Assembly: GCF_030272615.1 (NCBI RefSeq)
Contig: NC_081407.1
Coordinates: 375,637,018-375,701,017 of the forward strand
Direction: 5' to 3'
DNA: 64,000 nucleotides
DNA from: Cryptomeria japonica
Lineage: Eukaryota > Streptophyta > Pinopsida > Cupressales > Cupressaceae
Shown: piece by piece, positions 36,167 through 47,850 of the stretch
How the letters are laid out: every line of letters begins with the position of its first letter
Position numbering within the stretch: the stretch's first letter is position 1
Position numbers and translations under genes: made by a program
The notes under the pieces: model-generated
Told to the model about the DNA's origin: nothing
The model's database searches: none
The model's input: the letters and a program-made list of their open reading frames with translations, nothing else

Positions 36167-36191
36167 GCGTGTTCGATCCACGCTCACCGCA
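36119..36191 (+). tRNA. tRNA-Phe (GAA), copy 1
   Basis: 73-nt cloverleaf almost identical to plant nuclear tRNA-Phe, which decodes UUU/UUC. Anticodon GAA at 36152-36154; anticodon stem TCAGA/TCTGA; internal promoter boxes TAGCTCAGTTGGGAGAG and GTGTTCGATCC intact; CCA not encoded, as expected for a nuclear gene. One change from the common sequence: T at position 3 opposite C70, giving an acceptor-stem mismatch. A CAACA lies 55 bp upstream. The first TTTT is about 80 nt downstream, farther than usual. It differs clearly from plastid and mitochondrial trnF. Possibly a decayed or weak copy. Confidence 0.93.
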
Positions 36192-36332
36192 TTAAAGCCG
36201 CTACCGCTGAAATATGCCCTTACTTTCAACTTTATGCCCAAAAGTATGCCCTTCTAAAAATAAAAAGGGATGTTTTTACTCTGGTAGGTGATGAAAAATG
36301 GTATTAGAAACTAAGTATATGTACCACTTTCT

Positions 36333-36400
36333 TTTCATGCAGTTGGATTGTTAGAGCATGAATATTAATGGATGCCACAGGAAGGAACTAAAACATTTTA
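36333..36400. repeat. Shared tRNA-Phe downstream block (partner 60900-60960)
   Basis: CATGC...TTAGAGCATGAATATTAATGG and GATGCCAC recur as TTAGAGCATGAAGATTAACGG and GATGCCAC at 60900-60960, downstream of the other tRNA-Phe. Confidence 0.7.
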
Positions 36401-36543
36401 TCTCCAACTATACTGGTGATATCTATGTCGCCCGAGCTTCCTCCATTTCCATTATTAAAGGTGTTGCTGTAAATCGCCAAAAAAACAGCTTTGAATGGTA
36501 AATATGGAGTTTTGAAAAAAAAAATCATGAAAACCGTGAGCAC

Positions 36544-36697
36544 AATTTGACAGTGAGAATCGAGAGCTTCTTTGCCATCTTATATTCTTTCCTCAGAAGC
36601 ATCCTTGGCACCAGGCCTGAAATTTGACAGTGAGAATTGAGAGCTTCTTTGCCATCTTATATTCTTTCCTGAGAAGCATCCTTGGCACCGGGCCTGA
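36544..36697. repeat. 77-bp tandem duplication
   Basis: AATTTGACAGTGAGAATCG starts at 36544 and again at 36621; the two units differ at about four positions, so the event is fairly recent. Confidence 0.9.
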
Positions 36698-37395
36698 AAT
36701 TTGGTGGTCAAAATGGTCTTATCTATTTCTAATACAGCATACATTCATATTCTCTATTTCATCCACTCATTATCTCAATTCATTTCTATAGTAAAAAATT
36801 GACCAAATTTAGATTTATGTGTGGAAAGGGAACCTGTATGACACTAAACTTTAAAAATCCTAATTTAAAATTTATGTTTCGTTGAATTTGTCCTATTAGT
36901 TTAATGAACTGACCACAATCTCATTTATCAGTTCCTGCCGATAGGCAGGATACTAATGCATCGGTTAGATGCATTTCCTATTTTTAACTGACCAATCATT
37001 TTTGAGTATTTTTAAAATTTATATTCACTTTTATAGTTTGTATATTTATATATATTTAAATAATTGAAACTAAATTATTTATTCCTTCTCCTATTGTCTA
37101 GTACGAGTAACAGTCATTGCAAAAAATAATTTTCTTCCCTTTTTTGAACTTTAGACATAGTGAATCGTTTTAATTTGAAGTACTTCATTTATTAGGGGTA
37201 GATGGCGTAAATGAAATCTGTTGAACCAGAAGTACAAGACCCCAATCCGATGCCAGCATCTGTTTTACCAACATCTACAAAAATCTTTAGCCATTGAATG
37301 CGTAGTGAATAGTTTTGGTTGGTAGATATCAGGACAAAGACTTCCTTCAGCGGATACCTGTTTAACACTATTAGAGATCTAAATTTATTTCCAGA
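36698..37395. other. Non-coding DNA with a dispersed-repeat copy
   Basis: 36745-36915 matches 32095-32260 (see there). No gene is seen in the rest. Confidence 0.5.
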
Positions 37396-37953
37396 TTGAA
37401 AAATTTGCCATTTGGGGCTCGTGAGGTTTCAGGGATTGGTAAGAGCATATATTGTGAGGAAGCAAACCAGCGCTACATCACGGTGCATGCAACCTCTTGT
37501 AAGAGTTCAGGACACAACATTGGGAGAGGCGACAATAGGAAGCCATTGAAAGAAATGGGATTCAGAGAGTGCAAGAAGTTTCTTTTTTCTGAAGCAGACA
37601 TTCTTTTCTTTTCTATTGTACACTCCATGGATTTTTGGGGTCATTTCAAATTGTTTATTTCATTTGAATGTTTACATTTGCTGGAATGCAGTCTCATTAC
37701 AGATATCATACACAAGAAGATTGGGATGACCGTGTCCATACTGTGGATGAAACTAGAGAAAAGACACACAAGAAGTAGTAAGCTACTGCTAAGTGTGAGA
37801 GAGCCTTGGCATATGCATTTTCTCATCAAGTATGCCATTACCTGCGAAGATTGCAGAATGGTGAATAGTTTTGGTTGCTTTCATTTTTTACCTCGATCTC
37901 CTAATTCCAGATCCACTGAATGTATGTTTATTCTCTATCATTCTCCTCCTTGA
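37396..37953 (+). CDS. Unrecognised ORF, possible host gene fragment
   Basis: 185 open codons, long for this AT-rich region. The first 60 residues look protein-like and polar (VSGIGKSIYCEEANQRYITV, SSGHNIGRGDNRKPLKEMGF). From about 37617 the reading becomes Phe/Leu/Ile-rich, as intron read-through would. A GT at 37617 and an AG at 37700 would allow splicing to YHTQEDWDDRVHTVDETREK and a stop after THKK (near 37773). No domain or family was recognised. It could be a real two-exon gene end, a pseudogene or chance. Transcription is unknown. Confidence 0.3.
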   Translation: MKNLPFGAREVSGIGKSIYCEEANQRYITVHATSCKSSGHNIGRGDNRKPLKEMGFRECKKFLFSEADILFFSIVHSMDFWGHFKLFISFECLHLLECSLITDIIHKKIGMTVSILWMKLEKRHTRSSKLLLSVREPWHMHFLIKYAITCEDCRMVNSFGCFHFLPRSPNSRSTECMFILYHSPP

Positions 37954-39660
37954 CAGAGAACACTAGGATTTCCTCAAGTCTTTCATGAACACTAGGATTC
38001 ATGAAAGTCTTTCTCGAATACTAGAGCATTAGTGGCGAAGACTGATCATGACAACATTTTGAGCTCGGTTAGCTAATCATTTTTTGTCTAAAGTAAAAAA
38101 AACCATGGTTAGTTTAAGCAAAGATCAATGGTTAGTTTAAGCAAATATCAAATTTTTTGGTCTTGTTTTGGTCAAGGTTCTAACCCTAGGTTGCATGGTC
38201 ATTGCCAATATTCAAAATAATATTTTCTACATAAAGTTTTTCGCATCTATTTGGATCATTTGATGATAGTAGCAGCCTCTACAAAAGAAAAAAAGAAAAC
38301 AAATAAAAAATATCCACAATTTAACCACCTGACAATTTTGATGATATACTATAATGTTGTTTTTCTTTGGTGAGAAGAAGATTAAAATATATAAATTTGG
38401 TAAAATATTCAGGAAAACATTTATTTTAAAACATACGAATTCTTTGGGATAAAGAATTTCTGCGTTTCTAATTGTGTTTTCTAGAAGAGATTTGGACAAA
38501 TATATTAATTTTTCAGAGGCAAAAATTTAGAATTTTGATTCGTGAAATCTAGTTCAAACATGTTCAAGTCCAACAAAAAATGTGTAAATCGGATTAAAAC
38601 AAGACGAAAATATCGTAGTGCAAAGTGTAGAGGCATAAACTGACCAGTTGTAAGAGTAACAAACATATTTATAGTTTAAAACCTACAGTTAACTAGCTTG
38701 TGTATTCAGATAAAATGTTGGTAAAGTATGTGGCTAGTTTGAAATGCAGATTCAATTGTTGTTTTCCACTTTCAGTACAAGTTGTCTTGGATATTGATTG
38801 TTTACAATGCAACTAACTTGCTATAATTTGATCTCATTAATCCTGTTACTCTATTACCTTTGCGTTTGAAACTGCAAACAAATTACATGAGACAAACTTC
38901 ATATTCAATATATGAATTAAGGATCCAACTTCACATATTATAGTTGCTCAAAAATCAAATTCACGTTTACATGATTGATTTCTATTTATAATAAGTAGAA
39001 CCTAGCGGTTCAATGGAGTTTATTTCTTTGGCATGTGTGTGATTGTGGTACTTCTAGTTCACTTTAGTATAATCGAATCTGCAACAACAAGGAAGATGTC
39101 AAAGTGTGAACCATTAACTCAAGATGATCAAATTTCTTGCCATCCTTGATATTTAGCTGTTGATGAACAAATCTCTCAAATGATAGAAGCCTATGAATTC
39201 ACGTACAGTTTAGGAAAAGAATTACTATAGTTACTATCTGAATATTGAAAAATTATTTTATTGAGAGGGCTCAGAAGAAAGAAAAATTATTTTATTGAGA
39301 GGGCTTAGAAGCAAGAAAAATTCAAAGACGAGTTAGATATGAAGAAAAAGCTCCCAAAAAGCAATCAGAATTTAGCTAGCATTTGTTACTCTATCCTAAA
39401 GCAAGATGTTTCTAAAAGGAAGTAAAGTGGGCTAGAACATAACTCCGATTAAGCTATCAAGATAGCTTGGCAATATTAATGTCTAATGCTCTGTACTCTA
39501 TTTTCATAGTCTCAGATTAGCATAGTGCAAGGATTGCTATAAGCCCTCGAATCATGTAAGTTGTTGTGAGTCTTTCTCTCTTTATTGGGCATGTCATTTG
39601 TAGAATAGAAAAATTTGAAGGAGATTAGAATTCATTAATTTCAAAACAAGTAAAAGCACA
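37954..39660. other. Non-coding DNA with a 34-bp tandem duplication
   Basis: GAAAAATTATTTTATTGAGA starts at 39247 and 39281, with the next unit broken off. Near 38000 a short inverted pair (AGTCTTTCATGAA/TTCATGAAAGTCT) occurs. No gene. Confidence 0.5.
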
Positions 39661-40813
39661 GGGTGAATTCACAAAGTTGGTTCCCACTTTTTCCAATGAA
39701 GGAATTTGATGAAAGTGGGAATTTCGATTTTCTAGGTGTTTGAGCAAAATAGTGGTATTCGCTTGAATTACCCCTGGGAGTTCGAGCGAACAACGTTGCA
39801 AACCTGGGTTCGCTCGAACTGCGGGTGACTTTGTACGGGCCGAAATCAAGCCTATTGGTTCGAGCGAATGGGGGTTCGCTCAAACCATAATGGATTCGAG
39901 CGAACCCCATTTGCTCGAACCAATAGGCTTGATTTCGGCCCGTACAAAGTCACCCGCGGTTCGAGCGAACCCCCCCATTTGCTCGAAGTACTATTCATTT
40001 GAACCCTCTAATTTGAGGTTTCTCCCAAAAAATTTCAGAATTCTGAAGAATTAATGACTTCGGAGCTCTGGTTCAAAGCACGAATGAAATAATCTTGATA
40101 ACTCAAAAATATTAGATTGTAGTACTTAGAGCAAGCTTTCCAACGAGTATAATTTTGTTATATTTTGAATTTATTATGTTCTTGTTTTTTTAATTTTATG
40201 GAAAATTGGTTTTTCATCGAACATGAACTTCTCTGTTCAACGCATTGGGAAAAATAAGAAACTAATTCAAAAAAATTCTGAAAAATATCTATGCCCCTGG
40301 TATTGATGTCTTCTTTCTAACAAAAAAAATAAAATTGAATTTTGATTTATATAGAACAAGTTATGTGTTCAAACGTAAACCTATGTCTAAATTATAACTA
40401 GTCGGACTTCAAAACTTTATAAAATGAAAAATATTGAGCATATCACTATAAAACCAAATGAAAGCCCTAGATATTGATGTTACAAACCAAAATTCAAAAG
40501 AATTGAGTTTTTATCATTTATAGAAAAAAAGTTATACATTTCGGGAGGCACCTCACTCTTTAAAAATGTAGTTTGTTGTAAAAATCTACTTTTTGAGGGA
40601 GATGGAAAATTTTTAAAAAAATCCATCAAAAAAATTTGAAAAAAATGTATATAGAATCTACAAACAAAATGCTAGAAATCACTAATTTACATCATCTTCA
40701 AATTTTTAATAGTTTAAAAGTTATAGTTCTCAAAAATTGAAGATTATTTTAAAAATGTACATTTCAGTGTCAAAAGTGGCAAAAAAGTGGGAACCATTAT
40801 TGTGAGTTCACCC
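39661..40813. mobile_element. Non-autonomous DNA transposon with TIRs and internal hairpin
   Basis: 1153-bp element. Left end GGGTGAATTCACAAAGTTGG then TTCCCACTTTTT (39661-39692); the reverse complement of the right end is GGGTGAACTCACAATAATGG then TTCCCACTTTTTT (40781-40813): about 33-bp terminal inverted repeats with a few differences. Both ends are flanked by CACA (39657-39660 and 40814-40817), a likely 4-bp target duplication. No transposase; the interior is a large hairpin (39807-39972) plus AT-rich DNA. GGG-starting TIRs resemble some PIF/Harbinger and MULE ends, but the 4-bp duplication fits neither, so the superfamily is open. Confidence 0.75.
39807..39972. repeat. Near-perfect 166-nt hairpin rich in TTCGAGCGAA
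   Basis: Left arm 39807-39883 and right arm 39895-39972 match as reverse complements with about four differences; the core GCGGGTGACTTTGTACGGGC and CGAAATCAAGCCTATTGGTT is exact. The loop is about 11 nt. The decamer TTCGAGCGAA or close variants on either strand occurs about nine times between 39757 and 39995. Both arms are GC-richer than the surrounding element. Confidence 0.9.
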
Positions 40814-40817
40814 CACA

Positions 40818-43800
40818 TATACATTACAAAACATAGTCTCCTCTATTTTAAGGCAAAAATCCATAAATGCTACCTTACAACCATAAATTAGGAAACAAAC
40901 ATTTATGTGGCAAATAGGAAATTAAACTTACAAAGAAAAGTTTCCTCAAAAGTTCATCAACAGATCAACACCAACGTCCCCATAGTTGCTACTTAATGTT
41001 TTGTTCACAATAAACAAAAAAGCAAAAAAATATTAGAGTTTTCTAGCAACTAGATTCGTGAGCTGTTAAGCATGTATGCAAAATGTGCTACCAGATATAA
41101 GGCACGTGAATCACTTTGCACGATGCCTACCATGAGCAAGGAAACGTCTAGTGTGAACAAACTAAATTTTTTGCTTCCCTGCATTTTCGATTTTTTGCGT
41201 TACAGAACATAGAATAAAATAGTTGCACATAGTACGAGAAATAGATTAATTGCTAAAAGCATGGTGAAAACATTAGTCTCCGCCTAGATGGGCGGGGACT
41301 AAAAATGACAAGCAAAGACGTGAGAAACACTCCATCTAACACCTAAAAGAATAGTTAAATCAATAGATATTTGTCGATATTAAAATTAAATGCTATGATA
41401 GGTTTTGTTTGATTATTTTATTGATAGCTAATTACATTTTATTGCAGGATCATAGAAGATTAAGAAAGGGTTAAAGCGATATTTGCATATCTAACCATAC
41501 TGTAAATTAAGAATATCAAGGTACTTTCAGACAACTAGGACAGAGTTGAGTTTTACCATTTCTGGTGAAGTATTGCACATATGATATGCTTCTCAAATAT
41601 TCTCTGCTTTGTATGATTAGAATGGCTGGAAAAAGATGATAGTTGTGAAATAAATTATAGAGTTGAATTTGTACTTTGAATCTGAGTGATGGGATTACAG
41701 TCGCTAGAATTGCTCTATTAATTTTTTATAAAATTGCTTTTATTTGAATTAATGAGTCAAAGGTAATTAGAATTAATATTTGTGTTATTTAATTCATCAT
41801 TTTAATTAATATTTTATTTATTTAATGAAAGTCATAAATTTTTATTATCGATTTTATAGATTAATGTTTAGATTCATAGTTTTTAGATTATAGTGATGTA
41901 TTTGTATTATTGAGGTTATTTAGGCTATGAATTTAGGTTGACAATTATTTGTTTTTTAATTTTATTTTAATATATTTATTAATAAGTTTTGTTTATTTTC
42001 TCTTGTTTATGTAATTCTAGTCAATTGGTGCAGTAGATTGCATCTATAGCATTTCTATATAGAAAGTGTATTATTTTACTCCACTCCCTTTGTTTTCAAG
42101 AAAGGAAAGAAATTATATCAATGTCAAGGATACTGGATACAAAAATAAAATGATGAAGTATTTAATTACAATTAGCTTTGATTTGATTTCTGTCAGTTCT
42201 CTTTCATAGTTGTGGATGTCTTTTGGCACTTAAAAAAACTAATATACTTTATTTTCTCAAGAGTTTTGCTTGACGTTCTCTAGGCTTATAGGTTTGGATG
42301 ATTGTATCACATAATCAAGTACATTCTCAGCATAAATATCTCAATCTGGTTGTTTAATCATGAATGTTGTATTAAAATTTTTAGTGACATCTTGCATGTG
42401 TTATTGTTATGACCCATTAAACGGATAAAACTGGGGACCATATACTTAAGATTAATTCTTAAATGTAGCACACAATCATCATACTATTATAAAGAATAGA
42501 TTTAAAATCTAAGTATTGAGTTATGTTTGCATATACCATAGGACTAGTATACTATATTGTCACTACATGTCAGATAGAGCTATAGATTGCCTTTTTAGTT
42601 CCAAGCATTCAAATTCTAAATATGGGTGACATTTTAATGTAATGCATAACTTTTACTTACCATTATCTTAACTACATGTATGCTAGAGTAATTATTGTAG
42701 TGAAGGGTTCTTGAAGAACAATATGATACAATAATACTAACCTTTCAAGCATTCAGATGTTCATTTGGGTTCTTGAAGAACAATATGATACAATAATACT
42801 AACCTTTCAAGCATTTTGATGTTCATTTCTTAAACAATCTAGTTTTATGGGTGCCTTTATTTTGTCAATCTCAATTAACTTATTTAACCCATGCTTTTAT
42901 ACGTTTGTTCAAAAATTCAATTGTTACAAATGCCCAACTTGTCCAACACTTAGAATGTAGCTCATTTATGATATCTATATTTCATTTTTTTTTCCTCTGT
43001 TTATGCATTTACCAATATGTGAAAGCTTTGGATAATAGCCCTTACAAATATTGAAAAGGAAATATAAATACATCTTGGCATTTATAACAATCAACTTTAA
43101 AGAATTTTTCTTGAATGCTTGTTGAACTACTCACTATGCAAGTTACATCTTTCAGCCATGTATATACTACTTAATTATTTTTAATTATTGAATGATGTTG
43201 AATTGGTATCACAATGTGTTCATTTTTTAATTCTCTTTCTTATAGAACTTTGAGAATTCTTGACATGGTTTATTACGAAACGTGTTTCCCTACTGATCTA
43301 CAGTGTTTCTTGACAACATTAATGTTAATTTTATTATTTATTTATAATTAAACAACTAACATGTATACATGATACTATGATATTGTTTTGTGCATTTATC
43401 TATCACCCCTGTGAATCAACATTGTTATTATAAATATTTATTTTACAAATCAAACATTTTATAAAATCTCTTAAACTTCTTCATAAAAATTTAATTTCGT
43501 AAAGTACATCAATAGCTTGGAAAGTTAAAGGTTGATTCTGCAAATTATAAAGCAATATTAGTTCATACAAAATAGTAAATTTTATATCAAATTCAAAGTT
43601 TTGCTCCAATAATAGTCTTAGCACAAAAGATTACCAATTGTGTATTCCTCTAGAACATCTCGACAGGAACTTGACGCTTTGCATCTCTTATTTATTTATG
43701 TGGTAGGATGCTATATTAATGACCAAATTCTCATTTTTATTTACTTGTACTATCAACCAGTATTGGGAGTTGGAAGTTACAATTATAAATTAAACAAAAG

Positions 43801-45005
43801 AAAACACATATTTTTGTTTGGAAATTATGTAGTTTATATTATGTGAAAATGCATCATGAATTATTATAAATATATCTCATAAATTTATTTCCAACACCAT
43901 TTTTGAAAATTACTATAGTTTACTCTTAGTATAACTACAGTTGATTCTTGATTAGTTGTTTATTTTGTCATAAACTCAATTTTTTTAATCATCTCTTGGT
44001 CATGTGTGTGTTTAGGGGATTCATCCATCTTTACAAAGGTATTTTTATGACCTTTCATATTAGTATTACAACTTGTATAAAAAATTAAAGCATTTTTTGA
44101 TATTTATTGCATAAAATCGCATAGTAAAAATCATTCATATTTTTTTTTATTAAATGTATCCTATTTCCACAAGGGCTTCACTAGCTAGGGAATATTATAT
44201 CATGTGCAATCATTTTGGGGGGTTTAATATCCCAAAACAATAGAATAATATATTTCTTATTTGGTGAAAATAGGGGGTTTTAAATTAGGGCTATGAAAAA
44301 ACACAAAATCTAGTGAAAATAGTGAGGTTTTCAATTCAAGTTGGGTATTGGGATGGGGTGATGAAAAATGAGTTTAGGGAAAAAAAAAAAATTTAAATAG
44401 GGGGATTCCTTAATATGCCATGAATGTGAGTGATATAACCTAGGTTCATTAAGTGAGGCCTTTGTGCCTACTTCTTATGCATTTTCAAACAATCACATTG
44501 ATAATTAATTTTTTTTTAACAATAATGATACTATATTTGTAAATTATAATGGTTTTGATTACCCATTTCATTATTGCTATAAAAAGTGCCTTCATCTTGT
44601 AAAGGTCTTGATTATCTATTTCATTGTTGCCATAAAATTTTACTTTGTTATTGTAATCCTTTCTTTGTCTATTTCTATTTTCTCTACTTTGATAGTCTCT
44701 TCCTGTAAATTTTCATATTCATAATAAGACGACTCATCGAATCTTTATCCCTTAAAATTATAATATTAAGCTTTGATTAAAAATCTTGCTTGGTAAAATT
44801 TTTAATCGATCAAGTCATCCTTTTCTCATGATTTTGAAGAGATCCCATAAAAAAAATGTAAATACAAAAGTTATCTTTCCAATAGCTATTAACATAAAGG
44901 AAAACATCTATAAAAAATTTCAATATTTTTTTTGTCTATTATGTTTTTTATTATATAATCAGGGTTTTGCAAGTTCCCTGAAACCTTTTATAGTGAAATA
45001 TAAGT
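40818..45005. other. 4.2 kb of AT-rich DNA without genes
   Basis: Contains a GC-rich small stem-loop at 41274-41301 (TAGTCTCCGCC, loop TAGAT, GGGCGGGGACTA) and a nearly exact 62-bp tandem duplication at 42705-42828 starting GGGTTCTTGAAGAACAATAT. Open frames at 42851-43054, 43640-43846 and 44786-45046 show only composition. No tRNA, transposon end or coding motif recognised. Confidence 0.5.
42705..42828. repeat. 62-bp tandem duplication
   Basis: Units at 42705 and 42767 are nearly identical across 62 bp (CAAGCATTCAGATG against CAAGCATTTTGATG). Confidence 0.9.
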
Positions 45006-46089
45006 TGTTGAACATGCGGAATACTGAGAGGGGAGGGTTGAATTAGTATTCCCTTGAATTTATTAAAACTTTTCAACAACCATCCACATAACATAACTAG
45101 AAGATTTTCTAGTGTGCTAGAGCTGGTACTAGCTTCCACCTTTTCAATGGTGTTAGCGGATGAGGCACATTCTTTAGATGAAGTCTTTTCTTTTGTTTTC
45201 TTTTCTTCCATTTTATCCTCTTTCTCCTTTGAAATATCTGAGGGGACATCAACAACATTAGGTGCATTTTTTAGAGGGATTTCTTCCATTTCAGTGACAT
45301 CAAGAGTAGTATTATCAAATACAATATCTTCAGAAATATTATTTCATTGACAATGCTATCAACAATAGCTTCAGTAGACACAGTTTTTGAGCCTTCAATA
45401 ACTGGTAAAAGCCCAAGTTTCCCTATTATGCCCTCAACATATTCTACAGTTTCTACTTTCATTGCATCTATATCTTGCAATCCTTCCATAAGGGTATCTA
45501 ACCTTTTCTTGGTCCTGAGATATATTTTGCACTTGTATAAGCATAACCTTATCTTTCTTGGAAAGGGTATTTCCAACAACTTCTAGAGAATATTGTTGGA
45601 TTTCTTTATCTTCTTCTATAGTCTTACTTCTAATTTCATTTAGAATTTTCCAAAGGTCTTAGAGGATATCTTTCTTAAACTCTTTAACAATAGTATTTAG
45701 TCTAATATAGTATTTTATGAAAGATTTTACTATTGTTTCCTTATCCTCTTAATCAGCTTCAACATGCATGCCACCTACTTGTTTTAGATCTCCTTCTATA
45801 GTTATCATATTAAGCATAGATTCTAGTTCAAGGGGATCCATCACTATATGTTTACCTTTGCCCTTTTCGGACTTGAATCTATATTTATTATTATTTAGAT
45901 CCTTCAGATCCTCATGCTCAGATTTGACATCAATGATTTTCCTCTTGACCTCACTTGGAGTTCCTCGCTTAGACAAAGAAGATGTGGGGATCTCCTTCTT
46001 CCTCTTAGCTGGTTTATGCTTTAGTTCAATCAGAGATGCCTAAATTCCTTAACAGGGGTGCCAAAAGAGGCAACGATCTTGTTGGATAT

Positions 46090-46094
46090 TTTTG
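46090..46094. repeat. Target-site duplication of element C, left copy
   Basis: ATTTT before the left LTR, identical to 54186-54190 after the right LTR. Confidence 0.85.
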
Positions 46095-47301
46095 TTAGGC
46101 CCAATATGGAAAGCTAATGTACTAAGAGGGGAGGGGTGAATCGGTACTTCAAAAAATTTCTTCAACAATAACTTTACTATTATGCATAAACCGAATAGTG
46201 CAGTAACATAATATAAAGCTAAAACAAATAGATAACAATCATACATGATTCACTCCATAACACATATATTTTGGTTACGCAGAAACTCTTGGTTAGAGAG
46301 AAAAACTGTGGTGGGGATGGCACCCACAACTTCACTACTGCAATAATAAAGGTTGCTCGATTAGAGCTACATGTTTACCTATTTCTGATAGCTTATCCTG
46401 TTAGGAGTATCAAGCTCTGTTAGATCTACCTTGCTAAAGGATTTTACAACACTAAAACTAAATGTTGCACCTGGTTAGAGGCTTTACAATTTATAGACTT
46501 AATCAAAGCCTTTTACCCTGTTAAAGGTTTCTCTTACAACTTCAAAATATTACAATAAAATCATTACAAATATCTGCAACTTTACATCTAGAATGATATA
46601 GAAGATTCCATGTGCTCAGAATAAGATTACCTTGCTTATAGCATATCTCGGTAACCCATATAGTAACTCGGTAAACCCTTTTGTTTACTCTGTTCTTTGA
46701 CCGTTCTCTGAAATCCTTCTCGGTGACCTCTGTGTCTCTGTAACAGTCATAAAACTTAGTTCTTTTACATGTCTTGCTTCATATATTTCTATACCTTCAT
46801 TTCTGTCATGCTTCATGTATATCTATGCCTTCCTTTCTGTAATGCTTCATATATATTTATGATCTTAATCCATGTTGTATAAATAGATCTCTTATGTCGG
46901 TGATCCATTCATTTCTTCGAACTTACAAACATGTTTTATCAAATGAATAACCATGCAAAATATTTCATTGGTTAGATGACCTCAAAATCATACACAAATT
47001 TCAAGTGCAATTTCCAATGTGATAACATTTAGATGTTCCTTGATCTTGTAACACGTTTCCATATGTATGTCCAGGTTCGATGAATCTGGTAACACATTTC
47101 ACTCGGTGTGTCATCTTTGTTGCTTGGTAGACATGGGATGATACTCGGTAGACAGTTAGGTGCATGCTGAGCTCTTGACTACTTTCTTCAATAACCGACT
47201 GGACTGTGCATATCGACTGAATATTTCGGTAGAGATAACCGACTAGAGTATATAGAATAAATTTGAACATAAAACTAATGGCAACTTGATAAGTAGTAAC
47301 A
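46095..47301 (-). repeat. Element C, 3' LTR
   Basis: 1207 bp, plus-strand start TGTTAGGCCCAATATGG, end AAGTAGTAACA. The adjacent purine tract reads CAAAAGGGGAGAT on the minus strand (47302-47314). Confidence 0.9.
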
Positions 47302-47850
47302 ATCTCCCCTTTTGACATTAGTTGAGATGTTTGACCAAAAAAAAAAACTACTTTCAAAGTTATAATTCAATAATCTATATACTTGAAAAATTTGACTATA
47401 CTGACAGTATATAAAATAGTCAATAAAATAATATATCCAGATATACTCCCCTTATAAATATACTATACAAAACTCTAATTTTGTATGCTTGATGATTAAT
47501 GTTCTATGTGCTACACTTGTTTTGTTCACTGCACTTGGATACTCTGCTCACTCTGCTTGGTATACTCCCCCTGTATACTACACTCCTTTTGTTTGATATT
47601 ATACTTTGATGCTTTGAATACTATATCACTCCCCCTTTTTGACAAACATCAAGACTTAGTTACCATTTGGTGGAGGCAACTAGTCAAAAATGGATTTATA
47701 TTTTGTCCTTGCTTCGGTGAGAGTGACAGATAGGGCATCCTTTACACTATCAATTAAAGAATTTTGTGCTTGAATATTAGCTACTAGTGGTATTAAGCCA
47801 TCTAGAGTGCTTCCCTCTTGTGTAGTAGACAAGTATGTGGCTCAGTTGAT

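Noticed and set aside
36119-36191. Plastid or mitochondrial origin for the tRNA-Phe
   Set aside because: The sequence matches the nuclear plant tRNA-Phe (GCGGGGATAGCTCAGTTGGG) and not the plastid trnF wording (GTCGGGATAGCTCAGTTGGT with GACTGAAAATCC).
45054-45586. Plus-strand open frames in the lower part of element B
   Set aside because: Shadows of the charged minus-strand accessory coding region.
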